Assembly: GCA_963965975.1 (NCBI GenBank)
Contig: OZ014412.1
Span: forward strand, 13,902,849 to 13,966,848
Length of the DNA: 64,000 nucleotides
DNA from: Xestospongia bergquistia
Lineage: Eukaryota > Porifera > Demospongiae > Haplosclerida > Petrosiidae
Direction of reading: 5' to 3'
The translations under genes were made by a program, and so were the position numbers. Shown one piece after another: positions 1 through 13,100 of this stretch; the first letter of the stretch is position 1; every line of letters begins with the position of its first letter. Below the pieces are notes generated by a model, which saw only the letters and a list, made by a program, of their open reading frames with translations, was not told the origin of the DNA and made no database searches.

Positions 1-815
1 GCTATATAAGAATTACTCACACTATAATCAAAAAAGAAAAATAAATGTTAACACACCAAAAAAAGTTTTAGAAAGGAATGTCTAATAATGATTAATAATT
101 TTACTGTTGCTAAGAAAGGTAGAATCATCTATTGTCTAGAGGAAAGAAAGAAACATGTTATAATATTACATGTTTGTAGATGGAATATGTGTAAGATAGT
201 ATCTTATATATCATAAATATTTTATGGTGGGTGATTGGAATGTCATTCATTGTATGTTTGGACTTTATTGCATATGTATAATTATTAATAACATTAATTT
301 TAATAGCATATCAATTGAAAACAATATCTAATGTCTTCATTGAAAGAGCAACAAAAGAATTAAATAAAGTTGTAATTATGACTGAGCCATATCTAAACAA
401 AATTAATAGATGAAATGCCATGATAAAAGCTAAACAATAAAGACAGTTATTGATGTACGAATATACAATATAGTTCATGTCACATAAAGCTCATGTCCTT
501 TATACAACATAGACTTGATACATGTAAATAGTTATCAGTTTGAGTACACATAAGAATATCATAGAAGAGTGTATTTTATCCTTAATATAAACCAATATAA
601 TTATTCACCTCATGTTATAACATTTCCTTAATATGTAGGAGGTGTGACCTCTTCACCTACGATGAAGACAGATATAAGATTACTACAACACTCACAGATA
701 TTGAATGCATAGCAATTATCTTCACAAAGCTTATCTATAACACTTTTAATATAAATGTTAGAAAAGACAAAGATGCAACAGTGACTGATTCGAATTCTTA
801 ATTTGCTTAATACTG
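1..815. other. 3' flank of the large gene, no other coding sequence seen
   Basis: Only AT-rich sequence is visible. For the minus-strand gene, an ATTAAA-type poly(A) signal lies at 750-745, about 65 nt after the stop, and a canonical AATAAA at 269-264. No ORF resembling a known family was found. Confidence 0.5.
745..750 (-). terminator. Candidate poly(A) signal ATTAAA
   Basis: ATTAAA on the minus strand about 65 nt past the stop codon at 816. A canonical AATAAA at 264-269 is an alternative that would give a 3' UTR of about 550 nt. AT-rich sequence makes chance matches common. Confidence 0.3.
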
Positions 816-1105
816 TTAACTGAACTGCTTACTTATTTTAAGTTTTTGACGGATTTCATCAGCAAGAGCTTTCTTCTGAAGAGGTCCCTCAATAATATCC
901 AGAATATTGTCCCATGTAGTAGGAGTTGGTTCATTATCCAACCAGCTTTGTAACATTTTTGACATCTTAACTTGATTTGAAAATACAGAAATGGACAAAC
1001 TATCAATGGTATCTGCATCAACTCCCAGCAGATCACCAATCTCTTGCCACTTGCCATTGATTGGAAAAAGTAACCTTAGTAATACATGTTTTTCAGGTTT
1101 TAAAG
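816..1105 (-). CDS. Exon 15: second Death domain and stop
   Basis: Acceptor CTCTACAG at 1,106, entering in phase 1. It codes about 95 residues: ALKPEKHVLLRLLFP, GKWQEIGDLLGVDADTIDSL, MLQSWLDNEPTPTTWDNILD and IIEGPLQKKALADEIRQKLK, ending in TAA at 816. W..IG..LGV, MLxxWL and TTWxxLLxxI are the standard Death-domain marks and are better conserved than in exon 13. Confidence 0.85.
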
Positions 1106-4100
1106 CTGTAGAGTAAATAAATAATATAAAAATGATTGGAATATTAAATTAAAATGTATAATACTATTATCAGAAAGGTTGTTACTATTCTACAAACTAA
1201 GGAGACATCAGATTGAGTGGCTTGTTTCAAGACTATTTAATTAAGTCAATGAATGTTATTAATATTTCATTCAGTATTATTTTGTAAAATGTAGACACTA
1301 GAGCCTTTTATCTTCCATTCTAATGCTTATTAATCAAATGTTATTTATAATATGCAATATGACTAAACAGTGGTATTAAGTAAAGTGTAGTTGACATCAC
1401 TGCTACATCATCTCCTCTCCAAACACATGTAAAGAACATTCCTTTATTATATCTATGATGTTGGGAAACATTGTGGTACTGATGGTATGAGCAAGAGAAA
1501 CCTTTGGTACCAGCTCTTCTTGAATATAACATCATACAACCCCAAGCACCATACATCGCATTCTGTTTCTTTGCAATTATATCAATAATGTTACCTTTTT
1601 TGATAGGAACTTCGTCATCTTGTTCAGCAGCATAAGAAAACATGACTTCAGCTTTTAAATGGTCATGAAGTTTATCGCTTGAATCAAGTGATGATGAAAT
1701 AGCAAAAGGATTTTCTGAATCTAAAAAATCAACAGGAAATTAATGAAAGCTATTCTATTTTAACATTGTTATTATTATTGTTCCCTACTAGCATTTAAAA
1801 TACTTGATAAGAGTAATAATATCTATCAAGTGCATGGTAATATTTTAACTAAAAACAACAAACATACCAAAGCCAACTGATACATGAGCCATAATCTAGC
1901 ATTCAATACCTGAATAATTGTCAGCAATACTATGTAACTTCATGTCTCTAATTGCCTTAATCAAAGCTTCTTTAGTAGCTCTGCCATTACTTAACCACTT
2001 GGTGATCATTTTTCTTCGACCTGGTTCTGTCTGACAAAGTGTGTCTTCTTTTATTCTCTTCAAAGTAGACTCTTGAAAACCTAGGTATATACCTAGTGTG
2101 TACCAGTCAGGTATATTATCAACAGCCTGTAAGACAGCATAGAGATGTGCCTCATCTATAAAAATAAATCATAAAAGTATAATCTTAGTCCATTACATAC
2201 GTAAAGGTCCATCTGGTATATTGGTACTCAAAGGAACTGTGGCAGGTAATGGGATACAATCTACACAAATATAGATATATTGACTGTTACTTAACTCTGT
2301 TTTTCGAAACTTACCAATGAACCAACATTTTTGTCTTTCATTGGTTAATTGTAATGTTGGTAATGTCTTCTCAATACTACATCTAATGGATGGAGGATCA
2401 TCTTCATGTGATATTAAGACAGGATGTGGTTTGTATCCCTTTTTCTGATGTTCTCGTTGGCAGAACACTGCTACTTCAGCTTTTAAGGCAACTTTATCAT
2501 AAGCCAGTATATCAGCACACGTTGATATGGCTTCACAGATGACTTGACGAAGTTGAAAGCAATTTTTGACAAGTCCAGTATAATACACCTCAATCCAATA
2601 GAATCTGTCGACTAAGAGAACTGAGCCAAATAGATCCACAGAGGTATCAAGTAGAACAGCATAACGGAGCTGTGTAGGAAATGTAGATGAACGTGTTTCA
2701 CGATTTATGTAAAATTGAGGCTTCTCTTTTCGACTAACAAGTCCAACTACTACAGCAGGAAATACACCCTAAATAAAATAAACAGAAATATAATAATAAG
2801 TTTTACTAAAGCTGCAGTCACAATCAACCTAAATTACACTATATGAAGGTATTTTCATACCTGAGGAACTACTTTAGTCTCAAAAGTTATAATCATTGGA
2901 TCACATGACCTTGTGAATACACTTGTATCTTCTTCTGTGACTTGATACGGTGGTAACACAACTGGCATAAAATATCGCTTTAGGGTTTCAGTTGTAGAAA
3001 GAGGAGCTATAATACGAAGATATTGAAGCAATTTAAGAAACTTTTCTTCTGAAAACAGAGAAGCAACAAAAGGAAGGCAAAGCTTAGCAAGTAAAGAACT
3101 ATCAAATACTCCATCTTCATGAAAAATGCGCTGAACATCTCCTTCTAAACAATGATTTGCTGGTAAAATATCTTCTAGCAACTCAACAAATGAAAATCGT
3201 ATAAGTGCTGAAAGCATATCAAGAAGATATTGAGGATTAGTAAAAATAACATTAGGAAGCACTTTAGGAAAAAAAAGGAACAACACCATTGAGTGCAGGT
3301 ATTTGATGGATTTCACTACATCTCTATAATCCATTCCTAAATTACCTCCAATCCTATGACAGGAGTCCAAAGAAATTATGCCATGTTCCTCTTGTGATGC
3401 TTCTTCTTTTAGGCGCATTTCAAACATGTAATAACGTACTGGTATTGGTACAGTTATACCAATGTGCTTCTGATATGACATAATAAGCTGACGGAAATAT
3501 AAAGATATCTTTTTACGTTTCCATCTACAAAGGTTGTCAACTGGAAATATAAGCTTTGCAGGATCATCTTTATAGAAAAGAAAGTGATCTCGAAACTCAT
3601 GAAGGGTTGAGAGAAGCTGGTTATTTTTAGATCGCAATGATTCAAAGGATTTCAATGTGAAACCTTTTATCTTGTCATAATAGGTGCCAATGATCATAAA
3701 AAGTGGCAAACGCTTGTTTCCTTTCGCAATTACAGCATTCTTAGAAGCAACTATTGATCGTACAAAATGCTCTATAAGCTGTAGGTTAGTCATGTGCAAC
3801 TCACTAGGTGGACTAAGCAATTTACCATTTAGCGAATAAGAAAATTGTGGCTTATCAGAAAGGTTTTCTGTTAACTTTGTGCAAATAATATTCATTGTAT
3901 TACCGCGAACAAATGCTCGTGATACATCGGCAAATTGTGGCTGACCACCACTATCAAGAATATTTATCCATGTAGCTTTATGGAGGTCTTCTGATTTTTT
4001 TCGTTTTGTGAGAAGTTCTACCATTTCAGTAGAATAATGGTCAGTATCAGGCTGGTGCAATGACTTTTTCATGATAGCAGAAACAGTTGTTTCATTGTTT

Positions 4101-7100
4101 TGTGGACTGCTGTTAGTGTGGTCTTGTATATCTAACATTGTATGTACTGGTTGATCTTCTAATGATGGCAAATGGATATCAGCATTGACAGCTGGATCAG
4201 GTGAATCATTAATTGAGATATCATATTCTTCAAGAGCCATGTTCTCTTCTAATGACTCTATCAAAACATCATCATCTAAACGCAAAACTGAAAGGTTATT
4301 GGCAGCAGACTCTTTTTCGATAGCAAGAATAGCATCTGAAAGCATCTTCAATAGATCCTGGGGAGTAACTTTTACCCAGATCTTGCCTTCATCACATTCA
4401 GCCACTCTTTCTATTGCACGTATTGGTCTTGTTGCTAATGCTGTACTATCATGAAATTTAGGTGCAGGCCATTTGAATAGTAGGGACTTAAATGATGTTT
4501 TTCCAACACAAGGAGGTCCCATTAGAACCAGTCGCAAGTTACTAAGGTGAACAGCACCTTTGTTGAGGCCACGTTTCAAAAGGTTACCTGAAACCTGCCG
4601 TATTTCTACATTATAAAAAGGAAAAATGATTCAACACTGAGGTCTATATGTCTCTAAGTCAGTAGTTAACAACAATGGAGTTAGACAAAATAATATTAAA
4701 TAATTGCTATGATTTAACAATCAATTATTTTCCATTCAATAAAATCATATCCTTTGTATTTTTCATAGAATCATTAATTAAACAACTATTACTGTATACA
4801 TAATAATTAAATGCATGTAGGTATTACAAAGTACATACTTGCATCTGTTAAGACCCTCAAAACTTCACTATCTCTAGCCAAATCAAGTGCAGTTTTACCA
4901 TTCTGTGACATGGAAAAATCATATTTAATAAAACAAATTAAAAGTAACATACTGTTTATAGAATGGGTAAATTAAAGGAGTTTTTAGTTTTTAAACTGCT
5001 TTATCTGTGTTTAATTGCAATATACATATATTGGATTATGGAAATGAAGGGTTGGTTGACAGTATTCATAATACACTGAGCAATCAACTGAATATTTTGC
5101 TTACAATAAACATACCAGAAAAGGATTATTTCTAGTATTAACTAATATGGAGAATAGAAACATTTTTTTCTCTCAACATCAAGAACTATTGAATCAACAG
5201 TGATAGCAGTGATAACTAAATGTACCAATCCCTAAGTTAGCAAAGTATATACTCATAGGGATGGCTACCTCTGCAAGCCATCATACAAAAAATCAACTAC
5301 CTCTATCAGACTAATCTGATTGTTCTAATGATGAATAGTTCTAGGCATTCTCAGTCTTTCTTCTTTGTTACAAGGTTTTGTTAGAACCTTTGTGGTTTTA
5401 TAGCTAGCCGCCTTAAATCATAAAAATACATTAATGTGTTTATTATTTTAAAAATATTAATTGTTATAAAGAACATCTGTTCATATAATTAGAACTGTAA
5501 TTTTATAAAACAAAATTAAAGCATCACATATTGTAATTTCCTAAATTACAATACGCCCTATATAATTTTTTAAAAGCACTGATTCTTATTTATTCGCATT
5601 TACATTATCAATAAAACCAGTTTCAATCCAGCAGTCAAATTTAATTTTATAACTGCCTTAAATCGCAAAAGACAATACCTGGTTATTATTTTTAATGATT
5701 GTTATAATAGAACGTCTGTTCATATAATTAGAACTGTAATTTAAAATTTTTACGTGACAGATGATTGACTTCTAAAGGCGAAAATTGTTATTTACTAAAT
5801 CCTCGAAGGTGTGCAATTTGAAGTATGTGAAGGGTATGCCATTGAAAATGCATGGAGTTTTCTAGTTTGCTACTTTCTCGTAGAGCCAGAGAGCCAAATT
5901 TAATATATAACATGCGCATTTGCAAGCTGAATCGATTGGTGCAAGTCCCATGTGGATAGCATGTAAAACGACAAAGTTATTCACATGTCTGAGTGACGTA
6001 TTCCCAACTTGGACAGAGTATAGTAAAATTAATGGTAAGAGTTATTGAATTCAAATTAAACTACTTTCAATGATGCACTAAGCAAAAGAACATATTTAGA
6101 AACAAGCCATATAGTTAAGTTAGTATAGCTTTCAGTGATGTATCATCAGTACAATGTAGAGTGTTTTAATGTGACAGCAATGTGACAACAATAAAAGCAA
6201 AATACAAATATATGCCTGGAAATCATATATATTATATATAATTATTTATAATAATGTAGAGTACTGGAACAGAAAATAAAAAGAATTTAAATAATGTCAC
6301 ACAATGTAATCATTCCTATTGAGCAGATACCTCATTGAAAAGTTTTGTATGATCATAATAGTGACAATAACTTTGTGACACAAGTAGGCTTTAAAAAACA
6401 AGGTTCATTATACAGTTTTGACTAGAGTTTGTACTAAATAACTCAAACTAAATTCTAGAATCACCACACAAGACTGTAAGTACACAAGAACGTTTTGAAA
6501 CTGTAACTTCATGTCTTGTTTACTATAGAAATTCAAACAAAGGAGTGTTTTTAGTATTAACTAGCGAGAATAGTAAGTTTGCTTTCTCTGTTGATATCAA
6601 AACTATCAAAAAAGAAGTTATAACAATGCTAACTAAATGTATCCAATCACTAGCTGTACAGTATAAGCTATACACTGATGTTGAGGTAGATGCATGATTT
6701 ATACATTGATGAACACAGGACAGAGGTGTATAAAAACATAGCTAAAAGGGACCAGATTGCTTTATTTCATTGCTGTATTAAATACACAGTATCTGCTATG
6801 TACGCCTACCATTACGTTTACCATTGTCCTTGCAGTGGACTACTTATTTATACCTTTGTTTACAATACACAAAAAGTCTTTTCTATTTGCGTATCACACC
6901 TCCTACTTGGTGTGTTGTACTGATTAACTAGAGACTCTAACTTGGCTTGGTAGCAATATTTTTTTACTTCTAAATAGATGATTTCATTTTCAAATCAACA
7001 ATGGTGGTCAAACTCATGGAATTCTTTTACTAAGTATTACACTCTGTTAACAGGAAAACATGCGGTCAGCCAATTTGCTTACCTCGTTAGACTAACACTT

Positions 7101-10100
7101 AATATTGCTATCAGCTTACTCAGCACTCATCAAGCTCATTCAATCCCAGATTTTGTTTGTTTCATGATTTATGAAGCATTATCTTAATGAAGTGATTAAA
7201 ACAATTCAATTAAATAATTTTCTTGGCGTGATATGAACGACTCAGCTTCAATCAATTGTTGTCTTACATGCACATCAAAGACAATAACTTAGTTATCCAA
7301 CAAATGTTATTATATATAGGAAGACTATGTTATAACTATAATAGTATCAAAAAAAATGTTGAGGATTACAGCAATTACTTTGTCACTTTACCAGACTGTG
7401 TAACTATTGCTAGCTTCAGTTCAATCTCAAGGTCTCACTAGTATAAATTTCTTGCTATCCACACCTTTCTTATTAAATACGCTTGTGAACTATGACCTTT
7501 TATATGTAATGCACACACACACACAAATGTAAATTGAACGCCGGTATTTTTGTTAAATTTGAAAATATGGATGAATACCTTTCAATCAAATTGACTTTCA
7601 AAAATACATATAGATGAACTTTTTGTCATCTAAATTGTTCCTTTGTATCACTATTATAAAGTGTCGGTTAAACAAGAAATTTGAGACTTGGAATCGGAGA
7701 AAATTACATTGTTTGCTATTAATTGAAGGAAAAGGTCATCCAAGATAGACAAAATAGATTTACGTTGGGAAAGAAACATCTTGATGGATGTTCACGGAGA
7801 AGTTCAATTACACCTTTGACAGGGAGAAATTGGCATCATGATAGTGCCAGATTGTGGATTTGCTGACATTGTTCATATGAGGGGGCTTTCTACTAAATTT
7901 AATCTGCACAGATATATAGTTTGATGATGCAGGGGCAGTTTGAAGAACATGAGGACATTAACATGATGTCAAAAGTGAAAAAGATTGAGAGTAGATACAA
8001 TGAACAAGAAGACATATGGGTTGGTTCCTTCACACATTGAAACAGGTAATGGAAAGAGACTAATATTTCCATACTTCCAGTTAATGTCTGGTCAATGAGG
8101 ATGTGTCAGATGTATGTTAAAATCACCATGACTGACATAATTTATAAAGATTTTTTTGAAATAATGCTTAAAGTGGTGTCCAGATCAGTTAAAGAATTCA
8201 TTATGGCAGCTTATGTGGCACAGTACACCAGGATACAGGTGAAAATGCCCTGTGAGTTTGGAGCTAGATGAAGAAATTCTTTGAATGAATGAGAAAGAAC
8301 AGCAACAACAGAACAGAATAATCTACATACAGTAGAATGTCACAACATTTTAGTTTTGATAATGACGAAACAGCTGATATACTGAATGTGGACATCCAAA
8401 GTGATATCATAAAGTTGAGAATATGGTTTTAGTGAATATTCAAAGCTCATCAATTTTCGGTAGCTAACTTCTTGCACTATATGTGAGGAGTGTTTTGTTA
8501 GAACATCGATCAAGACCAACTGCTGGATCAAGACTTAGTGCTGATGGTGGAGCAGTTCATGAAAGGCAGAATATCATATGAACACATATTACAGTACTAG
8601 TGTTTATTACTTTATTAAAAAAAAATCGATATTAAGAGTTTGACACTATCGCACAAGTGGCATGGGTACAGATGAGACATGCATCACACCAAATACTATG
8701 ATGATTATTTTTGACTAGTCTGCTGCAAATGTTACATGAACACTTCATAATTGGGCTTTGACAGCCATTCATCATTCAAGGAATTACCTCCTAACCTATA
8801 GAGAGTGTAAAAGAATTATCAACATGAAGACAACCCCCATGCAAACCAACTGAACTAGCTGGATGGAGAGACATCATTTAATGACATTCTGCCAACACCA
8901 TATTAAGAATTGACAGCTATATCACTAAGAAACATCAACAACAAGAAACATGAACAAGGAAATAAAAGGAGACAAAAACATTACTAATGGTGACAAATAT
9001 CAGGAAAGAGTTAAAGAAAAAAGAGTTACTTCAGCCCAAAAATGATACGTTTTAATTAACCTACATTTATCAAAGAATTTCCTATTGAGCAGGTACCTTC
9101 TCACGAAGATTGGAATGATAACAACAATAGTGAGTGTGATTTATTTTAACCATTCCAAATTTTGTTTTTTACCTCAGTAGATAATTGCAGTATTTTATCA
9201 TCTTGGACAAATATGTCTTATAATACATATGGTATTGACGACTATAAAAGGAGATCCATTAAGGAAGATGAAAGTATATGTGTGATGAATGCCACAAACA
9301 AACATCTTGGCAGGATTTAATAAAAGAAATGTAATTCTTGCAGTTACATATGGTGGACAGGCAGTGATTCTGGTGAATATTGAAGATGCTTAGTTGTGTC
9401 AACCTTGTCTCAATGGTGGTTGAATCACAATCTTCCAATTATTTATTAAATTTATGTGAGTGGCCTTCTGAGCTTTAGTCTTGAATGCTATTAGATACTC
9501 ACTTCCTTTCTACAAAACACACTCCATTATCATGGTATATGACATGAAATAGTCAAAGTCGTTGAGAACTTAAGGTGTTCAGATTATCTCAAACTGATAT
9601 AAACAAGAATACTACTTCAACATTATTGTCAAATAAAAGGTCCTTGCTATTAAACACTTCTGTTTCATCGCGCAATTAGGTGACCACAATAGAACAGATG
9701 TCACCACCATAATCTTTATTTTTGGCACACATATGTGACAATATAGCTATTACACTCCTCCAATTTTATACTATGCCTCATTTCCTTTTCTACCAACATA
9801 CAGCTGCATCTTCTCAGCAATTAGTACAAGATTATTGGAAATTTAAGTGTTTGCGCTAGTTGTCACTATAAAAATGCAGCATCCCTGGAGCAAATAATAT
9901 GTGCATTAAGCACCAATACTAGCATATTAGGTTCCCAAACTCTTAAAATCCAGCATAAAAAATAATAATTATCATCATCATTCTAAATCATGTCTGGTTG
10001 AAATGCATTTATTTTATTCGGAAATAATTATCTACAATTATGTCTATTGTTTACTTGGTTCTGTTCCCATTCTCTACAGATCATGTATATACTTAGGGAT

Positions 10101-13100
10101 AACATGACCAGTATTTTTATTAGACATATTCAACACACACTGTTCTCACAAGTTATATTCTGTGAACATTTTAATGTTTCATCTAATCCAGTTAATTATT
10201 ACATTATTAATTACTGCTATCATTACACTTTATGATATCATGAAATGATTAGACAAATATTATTCAATTTAATAATTTTTGTGATTGTAATATAAACTAC
10301 TTAAACTCAATCACTGTCAAGTTTATGTAGTCATCAAAGACAATGACTTATATTTTGTCCAACAAAAGGCAAAATAAACATAGCCTAATTCACGTAATTT
10401 TGTCTCCAGTATTAAAGACATTAAAAAGAAATGGCTCTCACTAATCTCTGGACTTGATTAAATGCTTGCAATGTAATACTAATAGAAAGTATATAAGACT
10501 ATATAATAATATAATAATATAACTATGTTGCTATTAAATAGACTTTTGTCTTTTAATAAAGATGTCAAGAATTACAGCAATTACTTTGTTACCTTTCCAG
10601 ACTGATTAAACTGTTGTCAGAATTAGTTAAATCCCAAATTTTCACTAATAAATCATTGCTACACATATCTTCCTTATACATGTGAAATATGACCTCTTGT
10701 ATATGATGCACACATGGACCATTGCATTTTAGCTAAATTTGAAAGTATTGATCAACACCTTTCAATTCAGTTCAGATATGCAAGAATACAAGTCAGAACA
10801 AACTTATTCAGTATGGCTAGGTATTGTGTGAAACCATAACACAAATCATATGGGCATTGCATATCCTCTTAAAGTGCTGATAATATCATTAAATACTAAC
10901 TATCACAACATTAAAGGATATTGTAATTTGCGAAATTGCCTGGAATGATCAATGTGCATTTTAAAAACAATGATTCTTCTTATTTGTTCATGTTTACATT
11001 ATCAATAAACAAGTTCCAGTTCAGCAGTCATATCTAATATTCCGAAATAGTGTTTATGAATACTTAATTCTATATGATACTTCTTCCTTGCAAAGAGTCA
11101 GAGTCATTACATTTGAAATAAATTGCTTTCAATCATTGACTAAGCAAAAAATTTGTTAGAAGCAAGCCTTATAGCTAGTTAAGTTAGTATAGTTTTCAGT
11201 GATGTATCATCAGTATAAAGTAAGGCACTAAAATGTGACAGATATATATATATATATATGGTAATGAAGAGTGGTGGAACAGAAAACTTAAAAAAATATA
11301 TTTCAAGAATTTAAATAATGTTATACAATGTAGTGATTCCTATTGAGCAGGTACATCATTGGAAGGATTTGTATGATCGTCATTATAGTGACAATAGTTA
11401 TGTAATACAGGTAGGTATTAAAAAAGGTCAAAGTTCATCAAACACTTTAGAGTGTGAACTAAATAGCTCAAATTAAATTTTAGAATGACCACACACTTGT
11501 ACTAGACTGTTTTGTAACTGTAACTGTATGTCTTGTTTATAATAAACATGAAAATAAAGGATTACTTTTACTATTAACTAGCTCGGCTTTAATCAAAGTT
11601 TTGTTTATGTACACACCAAAGGAAAAGACTTAGTTATCCAATAAAAGGCAAACTAAACGTAGCTTAATGACTTGTGTTCATGCAGTTTTGTCTCCAGTAC
11701 ATGAACATTAATAAGAAATGGCAGTTACAAATCTCTGGACTAGATTAAATGAGTCTATTGTTATAATAATCGTTATTATAATTATATAGGAAGACTATGT
11801 TATAACTATAATAGTATCAAAAAGGCGTTGAGGATTATAGCAATTACTTTGTCATTTTGCCAGACTGTGTAACTATTGTTAGCTTCAGTTCAATCCCAAG
11901 GTCTCGCTAGTATAAATTTCTTGCTATCCACACCTTTTATTAAATATGTACGTGAACTGTGACCTCTTATATATGATGCACACATAATACACATATACAT
12001 GGAATGTTCAACAAGGTAAACCAACTGGAACAGCTGGATGAAGAGAAAGCTTTCAATCTTCCTATTGCCAACACAAGGTCCATGATTGACAGCTATATCA
12101 ATAGCAAATATCAACAACAAGAAATACGAACAATCAGATAAAGAGAGACCAAACCATTACTAAAGATGACAAATATCAGTAAACAAATCTAAGAATAAAG
12201 AGTTACTTCAGCTCAAAACGATGCTACAATTTTGATTATCTACATTCATCAATGAGATTTTTATTAAGATTTCATTGACATGATAACATTACATGTTAGG
12301 TATAAGTACATTTATATGTCACTAACTTTATCAATTGCATCTAAGTTAGCTCCACTGTTAATCAAAAGAGCAGCAACTTCAGTACTTCTATTACTTGCAG
12401 CATTATGCAAAGGAGTTCTTTTGTTCTAAAAGATATAGACAAAATACAATATATCACATGTGCACAGACTCTACTTATTTGAGTCTCTCTCCTTTACTTA
12501 TGATTGCATATTTACTGACCCTTAAAATGGCTACAATGAAGAAGTAATTTGCATTATATTCCCACATAGGGTAACTTAGAAGTTCATAATTCTACTAGGC
12601 TAGTTATATCTGAGATGACAGTCTCCTTAGAGCATTCATTGAAGCTTCTTCAAGAAACATTCCTTCAAAATCTAACAGACATCAGTAAATTAACAGATCA
12701 TGACTTATCATATCTTATACTGTAAGGTACTTACAAATAACTACATTGATGTACATATTCAAACAAAAGTTTAATGATTGCATGTCTATAAACATTGGAG
12801 AGGGAGGAGCATGAAGTAAAGGTAAATAATTGAAATGTCTACTTTTCACCATACAAGTCACATTACTACAGACATGCACCCATACTATTACAACTTCAGA
12901 TTTGCCTTTGTATATCTGAGATCATATAGTAATGATAGCTTCTTTTTTTCTGCTCCTACTTCTAGTGACATCTTATACACATCATACACCGGTAGAAGAA
13001 GCATATTTTGGATATTCTACTTACATTTCTGTTACCTATGTCCTGTTGTCATGATGTAGAAAACGTGATTTTATTTGAAGTAGTTTTAAGCAATAAGTTA

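Larger units (their letters stand above)
4903..12326 (-). other. Intron 9, repeat-rich
   Basis: The 7.4-kb intron between the last full ANK repeat and the half repeat. It holds a transposase-family repeat (5,270-5,920), repeated block B (6,300-6,560, 11,330-11,560), block A (7,330-7,610, 10,555-10,780, 11,825-11,985) and two LINE remnants. A (TA)n tract lies at 11,242-11,259 and a short (CA)n at 7,508-7,524. No intact gene is seen. Confidence 0.7.
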
